This document shows, piece after piece, positions 1 to 6,347 of a DNA stretch of 9,279 bases. The DNA comes from Gammaproteobacteria bacterium. Its GTDB lineage: Bacteria > Pseudomonadota > Gammaproteobacteria > DSM-19610. The position numbers and the translations under genes are program-made. Each line of letters opens with the position of its first letter. Position 1 is the stretch's first letter. The notes under the pieces were generated by a model. The model did no database searches. It was not told the origin of the DNA and was given only the letters and a program-made list of their open reading frames with translations. The stretch spans positions 1 through 9,279 of the forward strand of contig DRQL01000031.1 in NCBI GenBank assembly GCA_011371465.1. Direction: 5' to 3'.

Positions 1-125
1 ACCCAGAACGCAAAGGTCTGGAGGGCGGCGGCGCCCATGGCCACGGCGGTCGCCACGTAGATGTCATACATCTTGTAGGCGACAAAGAACAGCAGGATCG
101 GGAAAAAGTCGTAAAGAAACTTCAT
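1..125 (-). CDS. yciB: YciB (septation protein A / intracellular septation family), N-terminal part
   Basis: The first 41 codons of a minus-strand gene that runs off the left edge; the start codon is the complement of CAT at 123-125. The peptide begins MKFLYDFFPILLFFVAYKMY and continues through DIYVATAVAMGAAALQTFAF, which is the characteristic N-terminus of the YciB/IspZ family: a KFLxDFFPxxLFF first membrane helix, then a YKxxDIYxATA loop and a second helix. Known members are polytopic inner-membrane proteins of about 180 residues involved in cell-envelope synthesis and septation. The gene lies 27 bases downstream of the hypothetical gene at 153-902 on the same strand, so the two may be co-transcribed. 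No strong Shine-Dalgarno is visible; the upstream bases read as a weak purine run. Family assignment is firm although only about a quarter of the gene is present. Confidence 0.9.
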   Translation of the reverse strand, partial: MKFLYDFFPILLFFVAYKMYDIYVATAVAMGAAALQTFAFW

Positions 126-152
126 GGTTTCAGGTTTTCAGCCATCTCTTCG

Positions 153-902
153 TCAGTGCAGGGAGCGGTTGACGCTCCATTTCCGGTAGTACCGGTTCAT
201 CACCTCGCGTACGTGCGGCGGGTAGTTTAGCAAGTCCATCTGTTCCATGCCCTGTGTGAAGAACCCGGGGGCATCTTCCGGCAGGTTTTCGACCAGCACC
301 GCAAAGGCTTCTTCCATTACGTCCGGCTGGTGGGTGCGGGTCGCCACGATGGCCCGGTTCAGCTGCAGGATCCGCCACGGCCGTCCCGGGCTGGATTTGT
401 CCAGGTCCTGCCGGATGGTGGCCGCCGTGGCGTCGATGACTTCCCCCATGGCCTGGTACAGCTCCAGCAGTTCGGCGGGCTCCCGGGTCTCGTTGGCGAT
501 CCGGGCCAGTGCATCCACGACCGGGTCCAGGTGCAGCAATTCCCCGCCGTGCGCCGCAATCCAGCGCGCCATGGCAATGGTAAACAGCTGGAGGGTCTCA
601 AAAACCCCTGGAAGATCAAGGTGATTGGCCCAGTGCAGCGACTGGTCGAACAGTTCCAGCGCATATTCACCCATTTCAGTGACATCCGCGGCACTGGCCT
701 GGTTCCCGACCGCCGGGTTCAGGCTGGCTTCCGTGCGCTGCATGGCATCGTACATTTGCCGGAAAGCCTCGCTGAGCAACGCGGGCGTGGCGGTGCCGGG
801 GCCGGAGCTGTCATCCCGCAGTTGCCAGGCTTCCAGCATGTCCGCGAGGGGGTCGTCCAGCTGGTTGCGGAAGCTGGCGGCGGTAGGGTCAGGTAGATAC
901 AT
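153..902 (-). CDS. Conserved-looking hypothetical helical protein upstream of yciB
   Basis: I do not recognise a named family. The protein is about 249 residues from the ATG at 902, or 252 from the ATG at 911. I prefer 902 because a TACCAT -10-like box (915-910 on the minus strand) overlaps the 911 codon and lies seven bases before the 902 codon. The sequence has no signal peptide, no membrane-length hydrophobic run and no cysteine. It is rich in Ala, Leu, Glu and Met with heptad-like spacing, suggesting an all-alpha soluble protein. A Pro/Asp/Gly-rich linker sits near residues 30-40. The C-terminal part looks most constrained: ENLPEDAPGFF followed by the motif NYPPHVREVMNRYY in the last 24 residues. 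Codon use looks like that of its neighbours, and the reading frame is open over 250 codons with plausible protein composition, whereas overlapping plus-strand frames are low-complexity. It is divergent from rnm and directly upstream of yciB. Function unknown. Confidence 0.8.
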   Translation of the reverse strand: MYLPDPTAASFRNQLDDPLADMLEAWQLRDDSSGPGTATPALLSEAFRQMYDAMQRTEASLNPAVGNQASAADVTEMGEYALELFDQSLHWANHLDLPGVFETLQLFTIAMARWIAAHGGELLHLDPVVDALARIANETREPAELLELYQAMGEVIDATAATIRQDLDKSSPGRPWRILQLNRAIVATRTHQPDVMEEAFAVLVENLPEDAPGFFTQGMEQMDLLNYPPHVREVMNRYYRKWSVNRSLH

Positions 903-909
903 GGGGCGC

Positions 910-915
910 ATGGTA
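910..915 (-). promoter_or_regulatory. Putative -10 box of the hypothetical gene (minus strand)
   Basis: Read on the minus strand, TACCAT ends seven bases before the ATG at 902. It matches four of six positions of TATAAT, including the key A2 and T6. Transcription from it would begin at or next to the start codon. No convincing -35 box or Shine-Dalgarno is present. It is the weakest of the -10-like boxes listed here and is supported mainly by the same geometry recurring at other genes in the window. Confidence 0.3.
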
Positions 916-964
916 CCGGATCAGGGCTTTTTCCGCAGGGGCAGCGCCGCGCCGGGTGCTCCGG

Positions 965-970
965 TACAAT
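965..970 (+). promoter_or_regulatory. Putative -10 box of rnm/trpH (TACAAT)
   Basis: TACAAT matches five of six positions of the sigma-70 -10 consensus and ends seven bases before the ATG at 978. A start site at the usual distance would fall on or beside that ATG, giving a leaderless message. The more upstream in-frame ATG at 969 lies inside this box, so it is unlikely to be translated from this promoter. I see no good TTGACA-like -35 at 16-18 bases. There is no Shine-Dalgarno before 978. Confidence 0.45.
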
Positions 971-977
971 GGGTCGG

Positions 978-1829
978 ATGTGCTGCTACGATTTACACGC
1001 TCATTCGACGGCCTCCGACGGCACCCTGACGCCGGCCGCACTGGTGGAGAAAGCCCGTGCGGCGGCTGTGGATGTACTGGCGCTGACCGACCACGACACG
1101 CTGGACGGGATCGCAGCCGCCCGGCAGGCGGCTTCCCGGCCGGGTCTGGTGCTGGTTCCCGGGGTGGAGATCTCGGTGAACTGGAACGCCATGACCCTGC
1201 ATGTGCTGGGTCTGAATGTCGACCCGGACCACCCGGCCTTGCTGGCAGGCTTGCGGGAGCTGCGCAGGACGCGTGAGCAGCGCGCCATACGGATCGCCGA
1301 CAAACTGGCCGGGGCGGGCATCCCCGGGGCACTGGAGGGTGCCCGCCGGCAGTGCAATGGCCGCATTCTGAGTCGCACCCACTTTGCCCACTTCCTGGTA
1401 GCCAGCGGACGGGCGAGTTCGGTGCGTGATGTGTTCAAACACTTCCTGGTGAAAGGCAGGCCGGGATACGTGCACAGCGACTGGGTGCCGATGGAGCAGG
1501 CCATCGACTGGATCCGGGCTGCCGGCGGGCTGGCGGTGATCGCCCACCCGGCGCGTTACCGCCTGACGCGCAGCAAGCTCAACCGCCTGGTCGGTGCCTT
1601 TCGCGAAGCCGGCGGGCTGGGGCTGGAAGTGGTGTCGGGCAGTCATAACCGGGATGAGACCCTGCACATGGCAGCGGTGAGCAGGACGCACCGCCTGTTT
1701 GCCTCCTGTGGTTCGGACTACCACGGGCCGGAAAAACCCTGGGTCGAACTGGGCCGCCTGCGCGCGCTGCCGGAAGGCTGCACGCCGATCTGGCAGGCGG
1801 ACGGCTGGCCGGTGGCAGCGGCGGCGTGA
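978..1829 (+). CDS. rnm: PHP-domain 5'-3' exoribonuclease Rnm/TrpH (RNase AM)
   Basis: A protein of 283 residues from the ATG at 978 (an in-frame ATG at 969 would add MGR). It has the full set of PHP metal-binding motifs: D5-L-H7-A-H9 in DLHAHSTASDG, TDHD at 37-40, E64 in GVEIS, H75 in LHVLG, H135 in SRTHFA, H190 in IAHPARY, and D247/H249 in GSDYHG. This is the arrangement of the E. coli YciV (TrpH, now Rnm) family, known to degrade short RNAs 5' to 3', to trim the 5' ends of rRNAs and to act on 3',5'-bisphosphonucleotides. E. coli Rnm is close to this length. The protein should be cytosolic. Its stop codon overlaps the GTG start of yciO by four bases, as expected for a translationally coupled pair, and the same pairing occurs in E. 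coli. The transcript may be leaderless. No key residue is missing. Confidence 0.93.
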   Translation: MCCYDLHAHSTASDGTLTPAALVEKARAAAVDVLALTDHDTLDGIAAARQAASRPGLVLVPGVEISVNWNAMTLHVLGLNVDPDHPALLAGLRELRRTREQRAIRIADKLAGAGIPGALEGARRQCNGRILSRTHFAHFLVASGRASSVRDVFKHFLVKGRPGYVHSDWVPMEQAIDWIRAAGGLAVIAHPARYRLTRSKLNRLVGAFREAGGLGLEVVSGSHNRDETLHMAAVSRTHRLFASCGSDYHGPEKPWVELGRLRALPEGCTPIWQADGWPVAAAA

Positions 1830-2464
1830 GCCAGTATTTCAACATTCACCCGGACAACCCGCAGCCACGCCTGATCCGGCATGCGGTGGATATTATCCGC
1901 GCCGGGGGGATTGCCGCGCTGCCCACCGACTCCAGTTACGCGCTGGCCTGTCACCTGGACGACAAGCGCGCGGTGGAACGCATCCGCCGTATTCGCGAGC
2001 TGGACAAGAAGCACAATTTTACCCTGGTGTGCAGGGACCTTTCCGAGATCGCACTCTACGCGCGTGTGGATAACCCGGCGTACCGGTTGCTGAAGGCAAA
2101 AACGCCCGGCGCCTATACCTTTATCCTGCGCGCCACCACCATCGTGCCGCGACGGCTGCAGCACGCAAAACGCAAGACGGTCGGTATCCGCGTACCGGAT
2201 CACCCCATCATCAGGGACCTGCTGATGGAGCACGCGCAACCGCTGATGAGCGTGACCCTGATGCTGCCGGGCAATGATTTTCCCGAGATCGACGCCGAGG
2301 AAATCCGCGCGAAGCTGGAACACCAGGTGGACCTGATCGTCGACGGCGGACACTGCGGTGTGGAACCGACCACCGTCATTGACCTGACCGGGTCGGTGCC
2401 CGTGGTGACGCGGCACGGGCAGGGCCCGGTCGATGACCTCGAAGCGGGGAGCCGGGGCGAATGA
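1826..2464 (+). CDS. yciO: YciO, YrdC/Sua5-family protein (TsaC paralogue)
   Basis: 212 residues from a GTG start at 1826. The start is chosen because the N-terminus MSQYFNIHPDNPQPRLI matches the E. coli YciO start (MSQFFYIHPDNPQ...) almost exactly. The GTGA overlap with the rnm stop also fits coupled translation. Family features seen: PTDSSYAL near 33-40, HNFTLVCRDLSE, the KTPGAYTFIL segment, KRKTVGIRVPDHP, and a C-terminal PTTVIDLT then PVVTRHGQG. The YrdC fold binds nucleotide and double-stranded RNA; TsaC/Sua5 make threonylcarbamoyl-AMP for tRNA t6A. This protein belongs to the YciO branch, not TsaC: by eye, the TsaC S-x-N motif (STSANLSG) is replaced by SVTLMLPG, and the TsaC K-x-R motif is not obvious. 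Its own biochemical role is unsettled, so t6A synthesis should not be assumed. Co-location with rnm suggests an RNA-related function. Confidence 0.93.
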   Translation: MSQYFNIHPDNPQPRLIRHAVDIIRAGGIAALPTDSSYALACHLDDKRAVERIRRIRELDKKHNFTLVCRDLSEIALYARVDNPAYRLLKAKTPGAYTFILRATTIVPRRLQHAKRKTVGIRVPDHPIIRDLLMEHAQPLMSVTLMLPGNDFPEIDAEEIRAKLEHQVDLIVDGGHCGVEPTTVIDLTGSVPVVTRHGQGPVDDLEAGSRGE

Positions 2465-2465
2465 A

Positions 2466-2485
2466 CGCCGGTTTGCGAACCGGCG
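2466..2485. promoter_or_regulatory. Perfect 8-bp inverted repeat after yciO
   Basis: CGCCGGTT (2466-2473), loop TGCG, then AACCGGCG (2478-2485). It starts one base after the yciO stop codon. No T-run follows (the next bases are GGCAACTAACGG), so it is not a standard intrinsic terminator. It overlaps the possible -35 region of the M50 gene. It could stabilise the 3' end of the rnm-yciO message or serve as an operator; the sequence does not decide between these. Confidence 0.5.
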
Positions 2486-2503
2486 GGCAACTAACGGTAT
2501 ACT
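2473..2503 (+). promoter_or_regulatory. Putative promoter of the M50-trpS operon
   Basis: TATACT at 2498-2503 matches five of six -10 consensus bases. TTGCGA at 2473-2478 matches four of six -35 bases, but the 19-base spacing is longer than ideal and the -35 lies within the palindrome at 2466-2485. A start site six or seven bases after the -10 would leave a leader of only about 3-4 bases before the ATG at 2514. No Shine-Dalgarno precedes that ATG. Confidence 0.45.
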
Positions 2504-2513
2504 GCGCCTGATT

Positions 2514-3209
2514 ATGAAAGTAAGTCTTGTACAGGCAATATCGGCCTGGTTGTTGCCCGTGCTGCTGGCCGTTACCGTGCACGAAACCGCACACGGCTGG
2601 GTGGCGCGGCGCTTCGGGGATAAAACCGCCGAGATGCTGGGACGCCTGACGCTCAACCCGATCAAGCACATCGACCCGGTCGGGACCATCCTGGTGCCGG
2701 GCCTGATGCTGCTGTTGCCGGGCGGCTTTGTCTTCGGCTGGGCCAAACCGGTGCCGGTGGACTGGCGGAATTTCAAAAATCCCAAGCAGGATATGGCCTG
2801 GGTAGCGCTGGCCGGTCCGGTTTCCAACCTGCTCATGGGGCTTGCCTGGGCGCTGGGTGCAAGAATTGCCCTGGGCATGTCAGCGGATAACTGGGTGGCC
2901 CTGCCGCTGCTGTTCATGAGCGTGGCGGGCATGTTTATCAATACCCTGCTGATGATACTGAACCTGCTGCCATTGCCACCGCTGGATGGCGGGCGCGTGC
3001 TGACCGGCCTGCTGCCGGCGCCACTGGCGTACCGGTTTGCCCGCATCGAACCCTACGGGTTCTTTATCCTGGTGGCACTGTTGATGACGGGGGTGCTGGG
3101 CGCCATTCTGTGGCCGTTCGTGTCCCTGTCCCTGGAGTTTCTGGCGTCCGTTTCCGGCATGAAGCCGGCCTATTTCCAGACCGTATTGTTTGCGTTGATG
3201 AGGAGCTGA
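2514..3209 (+). CDS. Small site-2 protease family (peptidase M50) membrane metalloprotease
   Basis: 231 residues from the ATG at 2514. The open frame extends upstream to 2433, but that extension overlaps the yciO end and the palindrome and has no membrane character, so it is left out. The zinc motif HETAH is at residues 23-27 within the first membrane helix. The second site-2 protease motif, N-LLPLPPLDGG (N150 to D158), supplies the third zinc ligand Asp158. Several hydrophobic segments flank these: about 10-30, 60-75, 95-120, 135-155 and 175-205, so it should be an integral inner-membrane protein. There is no PDZ domain, so it is the minimal form and not RseP. The family cleaves transmembrane segments of client proteins, but no client is visible here. 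It is followed by trpS after six bases, a pairing with trpS-scpA-scpB that I know from many gammaproteobacteria. Confidence 0.92.
   Translation: MKVSLVQAISAWLLPVLLAVTVHETAHGWVARRFGDKTAEMLGRLTLNPIKHIDPVGTILVPGLMLLLPGGFVFGWAKPVPVDWRNFKNPKQDMAWVALAGPVSNLLMGLAWALGARIALGMSADNWVALPLLFMSVAGMFINTLLMILNLLPLPPLDGGRVLTGLLPAPLAYRFARIEPYGFFILVALLMTGVLGAILWPFVSLSLEFLASVSGMKPAYFQTVLFALMRS
3201..3205 (+). promoter_or_regulatory. Shine-Dalgarno deciding the TTG start of trpS
   Basis: AGGAG lies in the last codons of the M50 gene, ten bases before the TTG at 3216. The next ATG (3252) would remove the conserved RVLSG strand that precedes the class I signature, so the TTG start is preferred on both counts. Confidence 0.7.
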
Positions 3210-3215
3210 TTCACT

Positions 3216-4424
3216 TTGACGAGCGAATCCAAAAACCGTGTCCTGTCCGGGATGCGACCTACCGGCCGCCTGCACCTCGGGCACTACCACGGGGTGCTGA
3301 AAAACTGGGTCAGTCTGCAACACGAATACGACTGTTTTTTCTTTGTTGCCGACTGGCATGCGTTGACCACCCACTACGAAGACCCGCAGATCATACGATC
3401 GAGCGTAACGGACATGGTCATCGACTGGCTGGCCGCGGGTGTGAACCCGGCCAGTGCAAAACTTTTCGTGCAGTCCGATGTGCCCCAGCACGCCGAGCTG
3501 CACCTGCTGCTGTCGATGGTGACTCCGCTGGGCTGGCTGGAACGCGTGCCCAGCTACAAGGACCAGCAGGAGAAGCTGCGTGAGCGCGACCTGGCGACCT
3601 ACGGCTTTCTCGGTTACCCGCTGCTGCAGAGTGCCGATATCCTGATCTACAAGGCCGGCCTGGTCCCGGTGGGTGAAGACCAGGTGGCGCATGTCGAACT
3701 GACGCGTGAAGTGGCGCGGCGTTTCAACCACCTGTACGGGCGTGAGCCCGACTTCGAGGAGCGGGCCCTGGCAGCCATCAAAAAGATGGGCAAGAAGAAT
3801 GCGAAACTGTACCGGGAGGCGCGCCGCAACTACCAGGAAAAGGGTGACCAGGAAGCGCTGGACGTCGGTCGCGTACTGCTGGAGGGGCAGGGCAACCTGG
3901 CCATGGGTGACCGCGAACGCCTGTACGGGTACCTGGAAGGTGGCGGGCGCATCATCCTGCCGGAGCCCGAGGCGCTGCTGACGCCCGCTTCGAAAATGCC
4001 GGGCCTGGACGGGCAGAAGATGTCCAAGTCCTACGGCAATACCATTGCCTTGCGCGATGAGCCCGCCGACATCGAGCAGAAGTTGCGCACCATGCCAACC
4101 GACCCCGCGCGCGTGCGCCTGAAAGACCCCGGCAATCCTGACAACTGCCCGGTGTTTCAGCTGCACCGGGTCTACTCGGACGACCACCGCCAGCAGTGGG
4201 TCCGGGAAGGGTGCACGACGGCCGGTATCGGTTGCCTGGATTGCAAGCAGCCGATCATCGACGCGGTGCTGGGGGAACTGGCGCCGATCCGGGAACGTGC
4301 GCGTGAATTCGAGGAAGACCCGCAGCTGGTGCGTAACATTCTGCAGGAAGGTGCTGAATCCGCACGCGATGTTGCAGACGAGACTATGGATGAGGTTCGT
4401 TCTGCAATTGGTTTAAATTATTAG
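3216..4424 (+). CDS. trpS: Tryptophan--tRNA ligase, long form with internal insertion
   Basis: 402 residues from a TTG start backed by an AGGAG sequence. It charges tRNA-Trp with tryptophan using ATP in the cytosol. Class I synthetase signatures are present: the HIGH motif as HLGH at residues 20-23 after RVLSGMRPTGR, and KMSKS at 268-272 in GQKMSKSYGN. Trp-site and dimer-family motifs such as ADWHALTT, PLGWLERVPSYK, GFLGYPLLQSADIL and VGEDQVAHVELTRE are intact. The protein is longer than the roughly 334-residue E. coli enzyme because of about 70 extra residues between HLYGRE (near 175) and LPEPEALL (near 249). The extra segment is charged and helical (KKMGKKNAKLYREARR) and ends in GDRERLYGYLEGGGR. 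I recall Pseudomonas TrpS enzymes of about 450 residues with similar text. It sits in the same operon as the M50 protease. No leader peptide or Trp attenuator fits into the six-base gap. Confidence 0.96.
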   Translation: MTSESKNRVLSGMRPTGRLHLGHYHGVLKNWVSLQHEYDCFFFVADWHALTTHYEDPQIIRSSVTDMVIDWLAAGVNPASAKLFVQSDVPQHAELHLLLSMVTPLGWLERVPSYKDQQEKLRERDLATYGFLGYPLLQSADILIYKAGLVPVGEDQVAHVELTREVARRFNHLYGREPDFEERALAAIKKMGKKNAKLYREARRNYQEKGDQEALDVGRVLLEGQGNLAMGDRERLYGYLEGGGRIILPEPEALLTPASKMPGLDGQKMSKSYGNTIALRDEPADIEQKLRTMPTDPARVRLKDPGNPDNCPVFQLHRVYSDDHRQQWVREGCTTAGIGCLDCKQPIIDAVLGELAPIRERAREFEEDPQLVRNILQEGAESARDVADETMDEVRSAIGLNY

Positions 4425-4442
4425 AAAAAATACGAGTTTCCT

Positions 4443-4576
4443 GTCATTGCGAGCGAAGCGCGGCAATCTGGAACGGATTGATTCCATTGTATGAGATTGC
4501 CGCGCTACGCGACCGTAGCGTAGCGTAGGAAGTGCCTGTGAACCGCCGAAGGCGGTGGTGGGGTACTCGCAATGAC
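4443..4576. repeat. 134-bp nested palindromic MITE-like repeat between trpS and scpA
   Basis: The ends are an 11-bp perfect inverted repeat: GTCATTGCGAG (4443-4453) and CTCGCAATGAC (4566-4576). Inside is a second perfect inverted repeat of 13 bp, AGCGCGGCAATCT (4457-4469) and AGATTGCCGCGCT (4494-4506). Further hairpins are TGGAA/TTCCA (4469-4486), CGCTACG-cgac-CGTAGCG (4503-4520, alternative to the 13-bp stem) and ACCGCC-gaa-GGCGGT (4542-4556). A short GTAGC tandem lies at 4515-4529. I know palindromic repeats with GTCATTGCGAG...CTCGCAATGAC ends from many bacterial genomes. No transposase and no clear target-site duplication is seen, so a MITE origin is an inference. It starts 18 bases after the trpS stop and could act as a transcript-end structure. 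Confidence 0.8.
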
Positions 4577-4754
4577 GGCAGAGAAACTGACCCGGGCTTC
4601 GCTGGCAAAGTACAGGTATCGCACCGCAACGGCGGCGCATAAAAACGTCGCCGGGATAACGTGGCAGAGCGACATTTCCCTGCGCGACGGCGGGTTGGTG
4701 TTTCTATTCTTCATGGCGGCGTTTACAATGCTGCAAACCACGTGAGCCGAGTGC
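4577..4754 (+). other. Remainder of trpS-scpA gap, with a possible 57-codon small ORF
   Basis: Between the repeat and scpA lie 178 bases without a recognised gene. An open frame starts with the ATG at 4572, inside the right end of the repeat, and ends with TGA at 4743-4745. It would encode 57 residues beginning MTAEKLTRASLAKYRYRT and ending in a hydrophobic stretch GGLVFLFFMAAFTML. It is in the same frame as scpA, with its stop nine bases before the scpA ATG. It has no Shine-Dalgarno and no recognised similarity, so I do not call it a gene. No intrinsic terminator is evident. Confidence 0.3.
4724..4729 (+). promoter_or_regulatory. Putative -10 box upstream of scpA (TACAAT)
   Basis: TACAAT matches five of six -10 positions and would start transcription near 4736, about 19 bases before scpA. 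The hexamer 17 bases upstream (TTTCTA, 4701-4706) is a poor -35. A promoter here would make scpAB independent of trpS despite their usual co-location. Confidence 0.35.
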
Positions 4755-5615
4755 ATGACAGAACCCAGGACGCCTGCTGAACCGACGCCAGAACAAGCTG
4801 AAATGCCCTTTGCCTTTGTGCAGGGTGAAGCGGTCACGACCCTCCCCAATGATCTCTACATTCCGCCGGATGCCCTGGAAGTTATCCTGGAAGCGTTTGA
4901 AGGTCCGCTCGACCTGTTGCTGTACCTGATCCGGCGCCAGAACCTCGATGTGCTGGATATTCCCATTGCCGATATCACCCGGCAGTACATGGTATACATT
5001 GATCTGATGGAAGATCTCCGGCTGGAACTGGCGGCCGAGTACCTGGTCATGGCGGCCATGCTGGCGGAGATCAAGTCGCGCATGCTGCTGCCGCGCCCGG
5101 TGGATACCGACGAAGAAGAGGACCCGCGCGCCGAACTGGTACGTCGCCTGCAGGAGTACGAGCGCTACAAGCAGGCGGCGGAAGATCTCGACGAGATTCC
5201 GCGAGTGGGTCGCGACGTCTTCCCGGTGGAACTCGAGGCACCGGAAAAGCAGGTGGTGCGCAAGCCGCCCGAGGTGAGCCTGCACGAACTGCTGCTGGCC
5301 GCCAGGGAAGCCATGACCCGCGCCGAACTGTTTTCACACCACCACATACAGATGGAGCCCCTGTCCGTGCGCGAACGGATGTCGAAAGTGCTGGAGATGA
5401 TCAACGGCGACGAGTTCACCCCGTTTACCGCCCTGTTCCAGTCGGTTGAAGGCCGCATGGGTGTCGTGGTTTCGCTGCTGTCCGTGCTGGAACTCATCAA
5501 GGAATCCCTGATCGTGCTGGTCCAGTCGGAGCCCTTTGCCCCTATCTACATCAAGGCGCGATCCGGCGCCGTACTCGAAGACCGACAAGCGCTCGCCGAG
5601 GCGGGCGAGTCCTGA
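4755..5615 (+). CDS. scpA: Segregation and condensation protein A (kleisin)
   Basis: 286 residues. ScpA is the kleisin subunit that bridges the two heads of the SMC dimer and binds ScpB, forming the bacterial condensin that compacts and segregates the chromosome. The N-terminal kleisin signature is clear: LEAFEGPLDLLLYLIRRQ then LDVLDIPIADITRQY and LAAEYLVMAAMLAEIKSRMLLP. An acidic linker (TDEEEDPRAELVRRLQEYERYKQAA) follows. The C-terminal winged-helix region runs from about residue 190 (RERMSKVLEMINGDEFTPFTALF) to VLELIKESLIVLVQSEPFAPIYI. The ATG at 4755 adds a Pro/Glu-rich tail; the ATG at 4803 (MPFAFVQGE) is an alternative start that keeps all conserved parts. An in-frame TGA lies just upstream at 4743. 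scpB follows after 17 bases. A 6-bp hairpin (CTCGCC/GGCGAG, 5592-5609) lies at the 3' end of the gene. Confidence 0.95.
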   Translation: MTEPRTPAEPTPEQAEMPFAFVQGEAVTTLPNDLYIPPDALEVILEAFEGPLDLLLYLIRRQNLDVLDIPIADITRQYMVYIDLMEDLRLELAAEYLVMAAMLAEIKSRMLLPRPVDTDEEEDPRAELVRRLQEYERYKQAAEDLDEIPRVGRDVFPVELEAPEKQVVRKPPEVSLHELLLAAREAMTRAELFSHHHIQMEPLSVRERMSKVLEMINGDEFTPFTALFQSVEGRMGVVVSLLSVLELIKESLIVLVQSEPFAPIYIKARSGAVLEDRQALAEAGES

Positions 5616-5632
5616 AGGACGGATAAAACCAG

Positions 5633-6319
5633 ATGAGTGCATCAAGTATCAGGAAAATCATTGAAGCCGTGTTGCTCGCTGCCGGGAAGCCGCTGACGGT
5701 GGACCAGTTGCTGAACGTGTTTGCAGAAGGTGAAAAACCCGAGCGCAGCGAGATCCGCGATGCGATCAACGCCCTGCAGGCGGAGTACGAAGGGCGTTGC
5801 GTGGAGCTGGTCCAGGTGGCCAGTGGCTGGCGCGTGCAGGTGCGCCAGGAAATGGAACCCTGGGTGTCACGACTCACCGAAGAAAAACCGGCGCGTTACA
5901 CCCGTGCGCTGCTGGAGACACTGGCACTGGTCGCCTACCGCCAACCCATCACGCGCGGAGAAATCGAGGACATCCGTGGTGTCAGTGTCAGTACCTCGAT
6001 TATGAAAACCCTGCAGGAGCGCGAGTGGGTGCGGATCGTCGGGCATCGCGATGTGCCGGGTCACCCGGCCATGTATGGCACCACCCGGCAGTTTCTCGAT
6101 TACTTCAACCTGAAAAGCCTGGATGAACTGCCTACGCTGATGGAACTGCGTGATTTCGATTCCATCAATGCCGAGCTGGAACTGACGCTGCCGGGGGAAT
6201 CGCTGCCCCTGCCAGACGAGGATGCGGAGCAAGGCGAAGCGGCGGAAGTATCCGCGGATGTGGCCGTGGTAGTCCCGGTGGGTGTCGATACACCCGACAG
6301 CAACAAGACCATTCACTAA
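5633..6319 (+). CDS. scpB: Segregation and condensation protein B
   Basis: 228 residues. ScpB forms dimers of tandem winged-helix domains and binds the central part of ScpA in the SMC-ScpAB complex. Family features seen: an N-terminal IRKIIEAVLLAAGKPLTVDQL helix pair, LVQVASGWRVQVRQE, then the most conserved part, ARYTRALLETLALVAYRQPI followed by TRGEIEDIRGVSVS, then MKTLQEREWVRIVGHRDVPG and YGTTRQFLDYFNLKSLDELP. The last 50 or so residues form an acidic, Pro/Val-rich tail that is probably disordered and not part of the folded core. The start at 5633 is preceded by AAGGAC at 5615-5620, a weak Shine-Dalgarno with long spacing that overlaps the scpA stop. It is co-directional with scpA and 17 bases from it, so almost certainly in one operon. 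Confidence 0.95.
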   Translation: MSASSIRKIIEAVLLAAGKPLTVDQLLNVFAEGEKPERSEIRDAINALQAEYEGRCVELVQVASGWRVQVRQEMEPWVSRLTEEKPARYTRALLETLALVAYRQPITRGEIEDIRGVSVSTSIMKTLQEREWVRIVGHRDVPGHPAMYGTTRQFLDYFNLKSLDELPTLMELRDFDSINAELELTLPGESLPLPDEDAEQGEAAEVSADVAVVVPVGVDTPDSNKTIH

Positions 6320-6347
6320 ATCCCTGCAGAGGCAGCCCCCCACCCTC

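Noticed and set aside
2466..2485. Intrinsic terminator after yciO
   Set aside because: The stem is strong but is not followed by a run of T, so it is reported only as a palindrome.
1718..3046. Long minus-strand open frame (442 codons) antisense to yciO and the M50 gene
   Set aside because: It is a shadow of high-GC plus-strand genes. Its translation is rich in Arg, Pro, Ser and Gln with no family motifs, and the plus strand carries clear conserved proteins over the same bases.
2880..4187. Minus-strand open frame of 435 codons antisense to trpS
   Set aside because: The opposite strand encodes a complete TrpS with HIGH and KMSKS motifs; the antisense translation is Gln/Val/His-rich with no recognisable domain.
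4413..4849. Minus-strand small frames across the trpS-scpA gap
   Set aside because: They translate the palindromic repeat and the start of scpA. The peptide text is low-complexity, and such frames often arise from this kind of repeat.
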